Of a stretch of 64,000 bases of DNA, positions 15,943-24,988 are shown one piece after another. How positions within the stretch are numbered: the stretch's first letter is position 1; the number at the start of each line of letters is the position of its first letter. The notes under the pieces are model-generated. The model was not told the DNA's origin. It ran no database searches and saw only the letters and a list, made by a program, of their open reading frames with translations. This stretch comes from Ornithinimicrobium sp. (GTDB lineage: Bacteria > Actinomycetota > Actinomycetes > Actinomycetales > Dermatophilaceae): the NCBI RefSeq assembly GCF_030537745.1, contig NZ_JAUNVI010000004.1:1-64000 (forward strand), read 5' to 3'. The position numbers and the translations under genes are program-made.

Positions 15943-17232
15943 TCACCGGACGTGGTCGATGACGATCGACCCCGGGGCGGTCAGCTCGCTGGCGGCTCCG
16001 ATGCTCCAGGAGCCCTCCAGTGCCTCAAGGGCGCGTCCGAAGCGTCCTGGGGTGTCCGTGTGCAGGGTCATCAACGGCTGGCCCTTGGTCACGGTGTCTC
16101 CTGGCTTGGCGTGCAGCTCAATGCCGGCTGCGGCCTGCACCCGGTCCTCCTTGCGTGCCCGACCGGCCCCCAGACGCCACGCCGACACCCCGACGGCGAA
16201 GGCATCGAGCCTGGTCAGCACACCGTCGGCACTGGCGACGATCTCCTCGGTCTCTTTCGCCGTCGGCAGCGGTGCGTCCGGGTCACCATCCTGAGCCTGG
16301 ATCATCGCGCGCCACACATCCATGGCGCGTCCGTCCTGGAGCGCATCGGCCGGGTCGACATCGGTCACGCCGGCACCGGCGAGCATTTCGCGAGCCAGAG
16401 CCAGGGTGAGATCGATGACGTCCTGGGGGCCGCCACCGGCGAGCACCTCCACGCTCTCGCGGACCTCCAGTCCGTTGCCTGCGGTCAGGCCCAGTGGAGT
16501 CGACATGTCAGTCAGCAGCGCCACGGTGTGCACGCCCGCGTCCTGGCCGAGGGCCACCATCGTCTCGGCCAGCTCCCGGGCGTCGGCCTGCGTCTTCATG
16601 AAGGCTCCCGAACCGACCTTGACGTCCAGCACCAGCACACCGGTGCCTTCGGCAATCTTCTTGCTCATGATCGAGGAGGCGATCAACGGGATCGCCTCGA
16701 CGGTGCCCGTGACGTCGCGCAGCGAGTAGAGCCGCTTGTCGGCCGGTGCCAGGCCCGAGCCGGCAGCGCAGATGACGGCACCGACATCCTCGAGCTGGTC
16801 GAGCATCTCCTCGTTGGACAGCGCCGCGCGCCAGCCCGGGATCGCTTCGAGCTTGTCCAGAGTGCCACCCGTGTGGCCCAGCCCGCGGCCCGACAGCTGA
16901 GGCACGGCGACACCGCAGGCGGCGACCAGCGGCGCCAGCGGCAGGGTGATCTTGTCGCCCACCCCACCGGTGGAATGCTTGTCAGCGGTCGGTCGGGACA
17001 GCGAGGAGAAGTCCATTCGCTCACCCGAGGCGATCATTGCCCCGGTCCAGTCGCTGATCTCCCGTCGCGACATGCCGTTGAGCAGGATCGCCATCGCGAG
17101 CGCGGCCATCTGCTCGTCCGCGACGACCCCGTGGGTGTAGGCGTCGATCACCCAGGCGATCTGCTGCGGTGAGAGTTCACCCCGATCGCGCTTGGTCCGG
17201 ATGATGTCGACGGTGTCGAAAGCCTCACTCAT
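15943..17232 (-). CDS. deoA: Thymidine (pyrimidine-nucleoside) phosphorylase
   Basis: 429 residues, the normal length. Family motifs are KHSTGGVGDK near residue 84, PQLSGRGLGHTGGTLDKLE, SKKIAEG and VGSGAFMKT. It cleaves thymidine and other pyrimidine nucleosides with phosphate. Its start overlaps the end of the gene upstream by 8 nt, so the two are translationally coupled. Whether it is the thymidine-specific or the broader pyrimidine enzyme cannot be told from sequence alone. Confidence 0.95.
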   Translation of the reverse strand: MSEAFDTVDIIRTKRDRGELSPQQIAWVIDAYTHGVVADEQMAALAMAILLNGMSRREISDWTGAMIASGERMDFSSLSRPTADKHSTGGVGDKITLPLAPLVAACGVAVPQLSGRGLGHTGGTLDKLEAIPGWRAALSNEEMLDQLEDVGAVICAAGSGLAPADKRLYSLRDVTGTVEAIPLIASSIMSKKIAEGTGVLVLDVKVGSGAFMKTQADARELAETMVALGQDAGVHTVALLTDMSTPLGLTAGNGLEVRESVEVLAGGGPQDVIDLTLALAREMLAGAGVTDVDPADALQDGRAMDVWRAMIQAQDGDPDAPLPTAKETEEIVASADGVLTRLDAFAVGVSAWRLGAGRARKEDRVQAAAGIELHAKPGDTVTKGQPLMTLHTDTPGRFGRALEALEGSWSIGAASELTAPGSIVIDHVR

Positions 17233-17989
17233 GGCGCCCAGTCTGGCCCATCGCGTCGCACGCTGCGGCGATTCGCGCGGCGAGGGCCGCGTCGACGGTG
17301 CCTCGACGTCCCTGATCGAGAGCCTTGGCGACGTCGCTGCGCAACTTGTCGACGGCCGACCGCGAGGCCCGGTCGCCCGCCGACGAGACCGCGAGCGACT
17401 GGCGGACCTGATCCACTGCCAGGCTCAGGCGGGTCAGCACCTGCCCCACCCGTTGTTGGTTGTCCCCGTCGCGCGCCTCGACCAGGTCTCGCCCAGCTTG
17501 CGCGATCTGCATCCGACCCAGAGTCACTGCGGGATCCATCGACGCGGTGCCGAAGGCCGGTGGCAGCACCGGAGGCGTGACGGCGTATGGCGAGAGGGCC
17601 GGTTGCCCCGAGGGTGCCGGCAGCGCGGGCCGCCCGGCAGACCCCATGGCGGCTGGAGTGCCGCTCTGTCTGGGGCTGCCAGGGTAAGTGGGGACGTCGA
17701 TCCGCGGCATGCCCTTGCCCACCTGCGGCGGCACCGGACGGCCCTGCGTCGGAGGGCCCTGCGGCGGCAGGCTGGTCGGGGGGCGGGCCGTGCTCATCGG
17801 GTCAATGGCTTCCCCGGGCCGGGGACGGGGCTGCCTCAGCCTTGCCGACCTGCCGAAGATCACGTAGAAGATGAACCCCATCATGAGCAGCGGCGCGATA
17901 GAGCCGAGGCCGCGGCCGCCGACCTGAAGCAGGAAGTAGATGCCGGCCACCCACACCCACCACGGCAACTGGGGCAGGTTGCGCTTCAT
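17225..17989 (-). CDS. Small membrane-anchored protein of unknown function, coupled to deoA
   Basis: 254 residues from ATG 17989, chosen for an excellent GGAGG about 10 nt upstream; an earlier in-frame ATG at 18088 lacks one. It has a short basic N-terminus (MKRNLPQLPWWVW), one or two hydrophobic segments (about 8-45), a long Pro/Gly-rich linker (about 50-160) and a C-terminal helical domain (about 165-250) with the segment ALDQGRRGTVDAALAARIA. I do not recognise a family. Its stop lies inside the start of deoA, which is the only hint of a job. Confidence 0.7.
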   Translation of the reverse strand: MKRNLPQLPWWVWVAGIYFLLQVGGRGLGSIAPLLMMGFIFYVIFGRSARLRQPRPRPGEAIDPMSTARPPTSLPPQGPPTQGRPVPPQVGKGMPRIDVPTYPGSPRQSGTPAAMGSAGRPALPAPSGQPALSPYAVTPPVLPPAFGTASMDPAVTLGRMQIAQAGRDLVEARDGDNQQRVGQVLTRLSLAVDQVRQSLAVSSAGDRASRSAVDKLRSDVAKALDQGRRGTVDAALAARIAAACDAMGQTGRHE

Positions 17990-18040
17990 CGTGAACCTCC
18001 GTTGCATCGTCGTCGAGCGTGGTGTGACATCCTGTGCCGC

Positions 18041-18688
18041 GTGCTCATCGCTGACATCATGGCTCTTATTGTCCCTCCTGTGACGCAACTGCTGCGCCGC
18101 GCGCAGTCCGGAGATGGGACGCTCCAGCCGCAGCCGATGTTCCCGACCATCATCGCAATCCGCAACGACAGAGTGGTCGCCGCGGTCTCCTCACCCCGCA
18201 TGGCCGCCACCCTGAGCTGCGCCCAGACGTTGGCCGTGGGGTTGGACACGCAAGCCCTGGTGCTGGCGGCGGAGGCAGGCATCTCCGGGTCACGTGCGCT
18301 GGCCTACTCCGTGATGACACGGGAACGTCAGGCTAAGTTCGTCCTGCAGCAGGTGCACGATGAGGGCGCGGACGTGCAGTTTTCCACACCGATCGATGGC
18401 GGTGAACCACCGGACCCGACGATCTTCACAGCCCTGGCGCAGGCCGTCGGCCAGCCACCGATGGACGTCACTACCGTGCTCCGCAAGGACAAAGGCGGCA
18501 CCTTCGGCGACCGGGCCTTCCTGACGCCAGAGCACGGTCGCGTCGTGGTCGACGCCGGGACCATCAAGACACTGCAGGAACGGGTCGACCAGATCGGCGG
18601 TCAAGCGCTCTATGTGGCGCGCAGCCCAGAGGCGGCCAAACTCGCGCTCGAGGCCGGCCTGCCCCGTCGATGCCTGCTCGGAGACTGA
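18041..18688 (+). CDS. Conserved-looking protein of unknown function
   Basis: 215 residues from GTG 18041, or 209 from ATG 18059 (MALIVPPVTQLL). CATCCT 7 nt before the GTG is a weak -10 candidate; no Shine-Dalgarno precedes either start. It looks like a soluble alpha/beta protein, with segments MFPTIIAIRNDRVVAAVSS, TLAVGLDTQALVLAAEA and a C-terminal GQALYVARSPEAAKLALEAG. I see no known catalytic motif, signal peptide or membrane helix. It is divergent from the deoA operon and convergent with cdd, inside the nucleoside region. Confidence 0.65.
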   Translation: MLIADIMALIVPPVTQLLRRAQSGDGTLQPQPMFPTIIAIRNDRVVAAVSSPRMAATLSCAQTLAVGLDTQALVLAAEAGISGSRALAYSVMTRERQAKFVLQQVHDEGADVQFSTPIDGGEPPDPTIFTALAQAVGQPPMDVTTVLRKDKGGTFGDRAFLTPEHGRVVVDAGTIKTLQERVDQIGGQALYVARSPEAAKLALEAGLPRRCLLGD

Positions 18689-18701
18689 CCCGCGCCGAGC
18701 A

Positions 18702-19142
18702 TCAGGACCCGGCAGTAGCGAGGTCCTGCGGCCCGAAAGCCTGGGGTAGGACCTCGTCCATCGCGAGCACGCCGGTCGGAGTCTGCAGCAAGCAGGAAGC
18801 GCCGCCGTGCTCCCAGAGGAGCTGGCGGCAGCGACCGCAGGGCATGATCGTGGCGCCCCGCCCATCAACGCACCACACCGCGACGAGACGGCCTCCGCCA
18901 CCGGCGACGAGGTCGGAGACCATGCCGCACTCGGCGCACAGCGTCACCCCGTAGGCAGCGTTCTCCACGTTGCAGCCGCGCACCACGCGGCCGTCGTCGA
19001 CGAGGCCGGCCACTCCGACGGGATAGTGCGAGTAGGGCGCATAGGCCCTCTCCATCACCTCCACGGCGGCAGCACGCAGCCCGTCCCAGTCGATCTCGCG
19101 ATCCTCCACGACATACCTCAACTCTTCAGTGTCAGCGGGCAC
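18702..19142 (-). CDS. cdd: Cytidine deaminase
   Basis: 146 residues. The zinc-site motifs are present: VENAAYGVTLCAE (C-A-E with the proton-shuttling Glu) and PCGRCRQLL. It deaminates cytidine and deoxycytidine to uridine forms. It starts at GTG 30 nt after the last permease gene on the same strand, with GAAGGG upstream, and so appears to be the last gene of the nucleoside import operon. Confidence 0.94.
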   Translation of the reverse strand: MPADTEELRYVVEDREIDWDGLRAAAVEVMERAYAPYSHYPVGVAGLVDDGRVVRGCNVENAAYGVTLCAECGMVSDLVAGGGGRLVAVWCVDGRGATIMPCGRCRQLLWEHGGASCLLQTPTGVLAMDEVLPQAFGPQDLATAGS

Positions 19143-19172
19143 CTGGGCCCTTCAAGCAGGATCGGGGACGAC

Positions 19173-20483
19173 TCAGCCCTTGGTGTAGGGGATGCCCTCC
19201 GCAGCCGGTGGGCGCACCCGCCCGACGAACCCGGCGACCGCGAAGATCGTGATGATGTAGGGCAGCATCAGCAACAGTTCCGAGGGGACCCCGCTGCCGA
19301 TCGTCGACAGCACATTGCCGAGGTTCTTGGAGAAGCCGAACAGCAGCGCGGCGGCGACGGCGCCCCAGGGGTTCCACTTGCCCAGGATCATCGCCGCCAG
19401 CGCGATGAAGCCGTTGCCGGCAGACATCTCTCGACCGAACGCCAACCCGGAGCCGACGGTGAAGAAGGCACCGCCCAGTCCGGCGACAGCACCACCGAGG
19501 ATGGTGTTCCAGACTCGGCGCACGTTGACCTTGATGCCCACCGTGTCGGCTGCCTTGGGGTGCTCGCCCACCGCGCGGGTGCGTAGGCCCCAGCGGCTTC
19601 GGAAGAGCATGAACTGGAGCAGGAAGATCATCGCGAACATCATGTAGACCAGGATTGTCTGGTTGAAGAGCACCGGGCCTAGGACCGGGATCTCCGCCAA
19701 GACCGGGATCCGCAGCTTGGGCAGTGGCACGCGGGAGTTCCACACCGCCTTGTTGTCGGACAGCACGGTGGAGAAGAGGAACCCGGTCAACCCGATGATC
19801 AAGGTGTTGAGCACGACGCCGGTGATGATCTGGTTGACCCGGTAGGTCACCGAGAACCACGCCAGGACCGCGCCGACGGCAGCCCCCGCGATCGGGGCCG
19901 CCAGCAGGCCCGCATAGGCGTTGCCGGTCGCGGACGCGACGACCGCGGCGGCGAACGCCCCGAAGAGCAGCTGACCCTCGATCGCGATGTTGATGATGCC
20001 CGAGCGTTCGCAGATCACGCCGGACAGCGAGCCGAACACCAGGGGCACGGACAGCGCCAGTGCCCCAGCCAGCAGCGAGACCATCGGGATCACCGAGGTC
20101 CTGCCCGCACCGGCGTAGGTGAGGAAGCCGACGACGAAGCCGACGCCGACGAGGATGTGCAGCCAGGCGGGCGGGTTGATCCGCTGCCGGACCAGCAGGA
20201 AGCCCCATACGGCGGCCGCCGCGATGAGGACGGTGAGCAGCACCGCCGTCATCAGCGAGGGAACCGGGAGGTTCGGGATGGTGAACCACTCGGACCGGGA
20301 GCTGAACTGGAACGTCGTCTTGGCATCCGCGGGGATCCCTCGCAGCAGGGCGAGCAAGATCAGGGCGGAGAGCACGTAGACGATCGGCGTCTTGAAACTG
20401 ACCTTGGGGCGTGCCAGCGCGGGCTCGGCAGCTCCCGTGGGCGTCGACGGGGTCCTCCTCTGGGTGTCGACCGGCGTGCTCAT
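19173..20483 (-). CDS. ABC nucleoside/simple-sugar permease, second subunit
   Basis: 436 residues from ATG 20483, with GGAGG 8 nt upstream. An N-terminal cytoplasmic extension is followed by about nine to ten hydrophobic helices. The family region reads SGVICERSGIINIAIEGQLLFGAF, with GLGGAFFTVGSG and AMILGKWNPWGA later. It belongs to the BPD_transp_2 family, like the NupQ/YufQ-type nucleoside permeases that go with BMP lipoproteins. The start overlaps the stop of the first permease by ATGA. Confidence 0.9.
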   Translation of the reverse strand: MSTPVDTQRRTPSTPTGAAEPALARPKVSFKTPIVYVLSALILLALLRGIPADAKTTFQFSSRSEWFTIPNLPVPSLMTAVLLTVLIAAAAVWGFLLVRQRINPPAWLHILVGVGFVVGFLTYAGAGRTSVIPMVSLLAGALALSVPLVFGSLSGVICERSGIINIAIEGQLLFGAFAAAVVASATGNAYAGLLAAPIAGAAVGAVLAWFSVTYRVNQIITGVVLNTLIIGLTGFLFSTVLSDNKAVWNSRVPLPKLRIPVLAEIPVLGPVLFNQTILVYMMFAMIFLLQFMLFRSRWGLRTRAVGEHPKAADTVGIKVNVRRVWNTILGGAVAGLGGAFFTVGSGLAFGREMSAGNGFIALAAMILGKWNPWGAVAAALLFGFSKNLGNVLSTIGSGVPSELLLMLPYIITIFAVAGFVGRVRPPAAEGIPYTKG

Positions 20484-21826
20484 GCGGTCACCTCCGTCGT
20501 GGTGGGGCGTGCAGGTCGCCGCTTGCGGGGTCGGGCGCCAGGGGCAGGCAGCCGGAAGACGGACCGGACCAACGGCGGGGCCGCGATCAGCAGCACGATT
20601 AGGGACTGGACGACGAGCACGATGTCGATCGGGGTCTGCGTCAAGGACTGCATCAGGAAGCCGCCTGCCTTGAGCGCCCCGAACAGGAGTCCGGCAAAGA
20701 ACGTGCCCCACGGCTTGGACCGCCCCAGGAGCGCGACCGTGATCGCGTCGAAGCCGTAGGAGGCAGCGACACCGGCCGTGAGCGAACGTTCGGTGCCCAA
20801 CACCTGACCCGTGGCCGCCAGACCCGCCAGGGCACCGGCCAGGGTCATGGTGATGATCGTGATCCTGCCGACGGACATGCCGGCCGTGCGGGAAGCTGCC
20901 GGGTTGGCGCCGGTGGCACGGATCTCGAAGCCGATCGTCGACCTCTCCAGGAGCCACCACACGAAGATGGTCGCCAGGATCGCGACGACGAATCCCCAGT
21001 GCAGCCGGAAGCCGTTGTCGGGCAGGAGCCACTGCGGGATCAGCTTCGGATACATCGCGTCGGCACCGACCTGTGGGCTGCGTTGACCGGTCCGGCCCGG
21101 ATTAAACGACGCGGTCTTCAGGACGTAGCTGATGAGATAGAGCGCGATGTAGTTGAGCATGATCGTGGTGATGACCTCGTTGGCGCCGAACTGCGCCTTG
21201 AGCCAACCAGCCATGCCACCCCAGATGGCGCCACCGATCAAGCCTCCCAGGATCGCCACCAGCAGGTGGACGACCGGAGGCAGATCGAACGCAAACCCGA
21301 GCCAGGCCGCGACGATCGCCCCGACGATGAGCTGGCCCTGGGCGCCGATGTTGAACAGTCCGGCGCGGAAGCCGACCGCGATGCCGAGGCCGGCCAGGAT
21401 CAGGGGGACCGCGAAGACCATCGACTCGGTCAGCGGCTTGATCATCCCGGCGAAGGTGGTGGCCCGCCAGTCGAAGACCGATCCCCGGAACATCGCGACG
21501 TAGGCGTCGCTCATCGCCGTCCACGCGGCGCCGAAGGTGTCCAGGGGACGAGAGAAGAAGTAGCCGGAAGCAGCTCGAGTTTCCTCGTTGGCGAAGGCGA
21601 TCAGCAGCCCACCAAGGAAGAGGGCCAGCACGATGGCCAGCACTGACATCAGGGCGCTGCCGGACAAGATCTGGTGCAGGACCGAGGGCCGCTCCTCGTC
21701 GCGGTGCGTGGGTCCGCCAGGAGTCGGCTCAACACCAACCTGTCCCGGCGGTGCGGCGACGACGGCTTGCTCGTTGCCCGCGTCGGACCCGCTCGGCTGG
21801 CTGATGGGGTCGGGCTGTCCAGTCAC
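20480..21826 (-). CDS. ABC nucleoside/simple-sugar permease, first subunit
   Basis: 448 residues. A hydrophilic N-terminus of about 45 residues precedes roughly nine membrane helices. The BPD_transp_2 signature appears as AGLGIAVGFRAGLFNIGAQG and GMAGWLKAQFGANEVITTIM. The C-terminus is Arg-rich. It is the NupP/YufP counterpart. It overlaps the ATPase gene upstream (ATGA, 21823-21826) and the second permease downstream (ATGA, 20480-20483), implying balanced synthesis of the two membrane subunits. Confidence 0.9.
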   Translation of the reverse strand: MTGQPDPISQPSGSDAGNEQAVVAAPPGQVGVEPTPGGPTHRDEERPSVLHQILSGSALMSVLAIVLALFLGGLLIAFANEETRAASGYFFSRPLDTFGAAWTAMSDAYVAMFRGSVFDWRATTFAGMIKPLTESMVFAVPLILAGLGIAVGFRAGLFNIGAQGQLIVGAIVAAWLGFAFDLPPVVHLLVAILGGLIGGAIWGGMAGWLKAQFGANEVITTIMLNYIALYLISYVLKTASFNPGRTGQRSPQVGADAMYPKLIPQWLLPDNGFRLHWGFVVAILATIFVWWLLERSTIGFEIRATGANPAASRTAGMSVGRITIITMTLAGALAGLAATGQVLGTERSLTAGVAASYGFDAITVALLGRSKPWGTFFAGLLFGALKAGGFLMQSLTQTPIDIVLVVQSLIVLLIAAPPLVRSVFRLPAPGARPRKRRPARPTTTEVTA

Positions 21827-23553
21827 GGCGCCTCCTCCGGAGTCGTCGGGGCAGTCGGGGCGGGGGGAGCGGACAGCTCAGGTCCGGATAACTGCCCCGG
21901 TGGCTGCAAGGTATGGCGATCTGCTGGCTCGTCCTGCTCGGTGGGTCCGTGGTGCTGCAGGGCATCGGGGATGCCGTCCCCGTCGAGGTCGGCCTGACCC
22001 AAGATCGAGACGTGCTCGGCAGCTTGGGCCCTGGCCTCTTCCATGGGCACTCCGGCCATCATCAGACCGAGCATGTCCCGCGACACGCCTCCAGCCTCCT
22101 GCGCGGCATCGACGATGCCGACGATGCGTCCGCGATACATGACCGCGATGCGGTCGGCGAGGTTGAGCACCTCGTCGAGCTCGGTGGACACGATGAGCAC
22201 AGGGGTGCCGTGGTCACGTTCGGTGACCATCCGTTTGTGCACAAACTCGATCGAGCCCACGTCGAGACCGCGGGTGGGCTGAGAGGCCACCAGCAGTTTG
22301 AGCGGACGGGACATTTCCCGCGCGAGGACCACTTTCTGGGCGTTGCCGCCGGAGAGCGTCGAGAGGGGGTCGCTGACGGAGGTGTAGCGGACGTCGAACT
22401 CCTCCGTGCGCATCTCGGCGTTGGCCAGGACGCGCGCAGGGCTCATCGAGATGCCACGGGCGAACGGCTCCGTGTCGTAGAGGTCGAGGACGAGGTTTTC
22501 CGCGATGCTGAAGCTGGCGATCACGCCGTCCGTGGAGCGGTCCTCAGGGACGAACCCGATCCCGGAGCGCAGCCGCTCCTTGACGCCCTTGCTCAAAAGG
22601 TCCTGGCCGTCGAGCAGTAGGCGTCCGGCGTCAGCCTCCTCCAGGCCGAGGATGACTTCAGCAAGCTCGGTCTGGCCGTTGCCCTGCACCCCAGCGATGC
22701 ACATGATCTCGCCTGCGCGGACCTGAAAAGAGATGTCGTCGACCAGGAGTGCGCCGTTGGGAGCGATGACCGTGAGCCCCTCGACCTCCAGGACCGCCGC
22801 TCCAGGGCTGGCCACCGTCTTCTCGACCGAGAGATTGACCGAACGGCCGACCATGAGGGAGGCGAGCTCGGTCTCCGTCGACGTGGGGCTGGCCTCGCCC
22901 ACCACCTTGCCGCGGCGGATGACGGTGATGCGGTCGGCGATGGCACGCACCTCCCGGAGCTTGTGCGTGATGAAGACGATGGAGGTGCCCGCCTCCTTGA
23001 GCTCCCCCATGATGCCGATCAGTTCGTCAGTCTCCTGCGGCGTGAGCACCGCGGTGGGCTCGTCCAGGATGAGGACCTTGGCGTCACGGGACAGCGCCTT
23101 GATGATCTCGACGCGCTGTTGCACGCCGACGGGTAGATCCTCGATCAGGGTGTCCGGGTCGACGTGAAAACTGAACCGCTCAGAGATCTCCCGGACCCGC
23201 TCCCGGGCCTCGTCCAGCTTCAGGGAGCCACCGAGCCCGGTCGGCTCGTAACCGAGAGCGACCGACTCCGCGACCGTGAAGACGGGCACGAGCATGAAGT
23301 GCTGGTGCACCATACCGATGCCAGCCGCGACAGCGTCGCCAGGACCCTTGAAGGTCACCGGCTCGTCGTCCAGGAGGATCTGGCCGTCGTCGGGGTCATA
23401 GAGGCCGTAGAGCACGTTCATCAGCGTGCTCTTGCCGGCGCCGTTCTCTCCGAGCAGCGCGTGGATCTCCCCCGGCTCGACCACGAGGTCGATGTGGTCG
23501 TTCGCCACGAGCGGGCCAAACACCTTGGTAATGCCGCGTAGTTCCAGCTTCAT
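21823..23553 (-). CDS. ABC nucleoside/simple-sugar importer ATPase (two fused nucleotide-binding domains)
   Basis: 576 residues. The N-terminal domain has a full Walker A GENGAGKST near residue 36 and the VGVQQRVEIIKAL signature. The C-terminal domain has a degenerate Walker A-like GVQGNGQT, and LSGGNAQKVVLAREM. This asymmetric duplication is typical of RbsA/NupA/NupO ATPases. A tail of about 60 residues after the second domain contains DLDGDGIPDAL, resembling a calcium-binding DxDxDG loop, which is unusual for the family. It heads a tight ATPase-permease-permease set. Confidence 0.92.
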   Translation of the reverse strand: MKLELRGITKVFGPLVANDHIDLVVEPGEIHALLGENGAGKSTLMNVLYGLYDPDDGQILLDDEPVTFKGPGDAVAAGIGMVHQHFMLVPVFTVAESVALGYEPTGLGGSLKLDEARERVREISERFSFHVDPDTLIEDLPVGVQQRVEIIKALSRDAKVLILDEPTAVLTPQETDELIGIMGELKEAGTSIVFITHKLREVRAIADRITVIRRGKVVGEASPTSTETELASLMVGRSVNLSVEKTVASPGAAVLEVEGLTVIAPNGALLVDDISFQVRAGEIMCIAGVQGNGQTELAEVILGLEEADAGRLLLDGQDLLSKGVKERLRSGIGFVPEDRSTDGVIASFSIAENLVLDLYDTEPFARGISMSPARVLANAEMRTEEFDVRYTSVSDPLSTLSGGNAQKVVLAREMSRPLKLLVASQPTRGLDVGSIEFVHKRMVTERDHGTPVLIVSTELDEVLNLADRIAVMYRGRIVGIVDAAQEAGGVSRDMLGLMMAGVPMEEARAQAAEHVSILGQADLDGDGIPDALQHHGPTEQDEPADRHTLQPPGQLSGPELSAPPAPTAPTTPEEAP

Positions 23554-23606
23554 TGCTTGGTGCCTTCAGTCGTCAGGACGGGTCACGGGGGTCAGGGTGG
23601 GGACAG

Positions 23607-23642
23607 CCTAGCGGCCCGACCCACAAGGGTCAGGCCGCTAGG
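23607..23642 (-). terminator. Hairpin between the BMP lipoprotein and the importer ATPase
   Basis: CCTAGCGGCC pairs with GGCCGCTAGG, and inside it GACCC pairs with GGGTC around ACAA: 15 bp with one mismatch and a 4-nt loop. No T-run follows. Lying just after the lipoprotein stop and before the ATPase, it may attenuate transcription or protect the lipoprotein mRNA, giving more binding protein than transporter. Confidence 0.6.
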
Positions 23643-23666
23643 ACGGTGGGTCGTCAGCCCGGTAGA

Positions 23667-24824
23667 TCAGCGCGAGGTGGGAGCGTTCGGCGTCTCGATC
23701 TTGAGGTCGCCGGAGATGATCTGCTGCTTGTATTCCTCGATCTTGTCCTTCAACTCCTGCGACACGTCACCGTCGAAGTCGTGGAACGGCGCCAGGCTGA
23801 CACCGTCGTTCTCCAAGGTGCCGACGTAGGGCTCATTGGTGAAGCCGCCCTCGAGGGTGTCGGAGATGGTGCCTTCGACGGCCTCGCCGATCTTCTTCAC
23901 CACGGAGGTCAGCATCAGGTCCTTGTACTCGACGGCGGTCTCGTAGCCGTCAGAGTCGACCCAGATGAGGCGGACGCCGTCGGCGCCAGCAGCGGCGGAG
24001 GCAGCACCCAGGCCGACCGGGCCGGCGACGGGCATGACGATGTCAGCGCCCTGGGCGATGAACTGCTCCGTCAGGGTCTTGCCCTGTGACTGGTTCTCGA
24101 AGTCGCCGGAGAAGGCGCCCTCCTGCTTGTCCTTGTCCCAGCCCAGGAGCTTGACGTCGGAGCTGTTGTCTTCGTTGTACTTCTTGATGCCGTCGGCAAA
24201 GCCGTCCATGAAGATTGCGACCGAGGGGATCTGCAGACCGCCGAAGGTGGCGACCGTGCCGGACTCGCTCATCCCGGCAGCGAGATAGCCAGCCAGGAAC
24301 GACGCCTCGGCGGTGTTGAAGAGGATCGGCTTGGCGTTGTCGATCTGGATGGGCGCGAAGGTCTCGTCGGAGAAGGCGGAGTCGACCAGCGCGAAGTTGC
24401 TGTCGGGGTTGTCGTTGGCTGCCTTCTCGATGGCGTCCTCCAGGAGGAAGCCGACCCCGATCGTCAGGTTGCAGCCCTGGCTCACCATGTTGTCCACGTT
24501 CGTGGCGTAGTCAGTGTCGGCCTGCGACTCGACCTCGACGGTCTCGATGCCGAGGTCCGCCTTGGCGGCGTCCATGCCCTCCTTGCCGGACTGGTTGAAG
24601 GACTGGTCATCGAAACCACCGGAGTCAGAGACCATGCAGGCCTTGAAGTCAGCAGCCGCGTCCGCGGGCGCGGAGGATGCGCTTGCGCCGGCATCGGAAG
24701 ACGCGGTGGCGCCAGCGTCGGCCGACGGGCTGGCGGCCGTGTCCGCGGGGGGCGCCTGGCCGCAACCGGCCAGGGCGAGGGAAGCGGCCGCACCAAGGGC
24801 CGCAAGCATGTGAACCCGACGCAC
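23667..24824 (-). CDS. BMP-family nucleoside-binding lipoprotein
   Basis: 385 residues from GTG 24824, chosen because AAAGGAG lies 5 nt upstream. The lipoprotein signal has a short basic start, a hydrophobic stretch and lipobox LALAGC with Cys21. An Ala/Ser/Asp-rich linker (about 23-60) follows. The PnrA/BMP domain starts ACMVSDSGGFDDQSFNQ and includes VGFLLEDAI and FLAGYLAAG. PnrA-type proteins bind purine and other nucleosides. It is the first gene of the import operon, whose later genes include cdd. Confidence 0.93.
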   Translation of the reverse strand: MRRVHMLAALGAAASLALAGCGQAPPADTAASPSADAGATASSDAGASASSAPADAAADFKACMVSDSGGFDDQSFNQSGKEGMDAAKADLGIETVEVESQADTDYATNVDNMVSQGCNLTIGVGFLLEDAIEKAANDNPDSNFALVDSAFSDETFAPIQIDNAKPILFNTAEASFLAGYLAAGMSESGTVATFGGLQIPSVAIFMDGFADGIKKYNEDNSSDVKLLGWDKDKQEGAFSGDFENQSQGKTLTEQFIAQGADIVMPVAGPVGLGAASAAAGADGVRLIWVDSDGYETAVEYKDLMLTSVVKKIGEAVEGTISDTLEGGFTNEPYVGTLENDGVSLAPFHDFDGDVSQELKDKIEEYKQQIISGDLKIETPNAPTSR

Positions 24825-24988
24825 GGGAACTCCTTTGTTTATGGGGGATTGCATAGGAATCGTAGCCCGGCTCTCGCCCGGTCACACGTCCGCGGCGTGC
24901 CTGTCACCAAAAGGTAACGAAGTCGTGACCTAGGGCGACCACTTCAGCCTCAGGCGTCACACTTTCGGCGAGCGGAGACCGCCGACCA

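Noticed and set aside
15923..15955. Further 22-nt repeat units between deoC and deoA
   Set aside because: One core-like match (ACGGACGGTC) with the next candidate 23 nt away and inside deoA; not distinguishable from chance.
19173..21032. A longer form of the second permease reaching 21032
   Set aside because: The added segment lies inside the first permease in another frame; GGAGG before ATG 20483 and the ATGA overlap define the start.
24904..24930. Imperfect inverted repeat GTCACCAAAAGGTAAC upstream of the importer operon, as an operator
   Set aside because: It lies on the M20 side, upstream of the TACGAT -10 and outside the core promoter; a single imperfect repeat is not enough to call a site.
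24825..24988. Riboswitch in the leader of the nucleoside importer
   Set aside because: No purine or other known aptamer motif is visible; a TACGAT -10 and a short leader with AAAGGAG explain the region.
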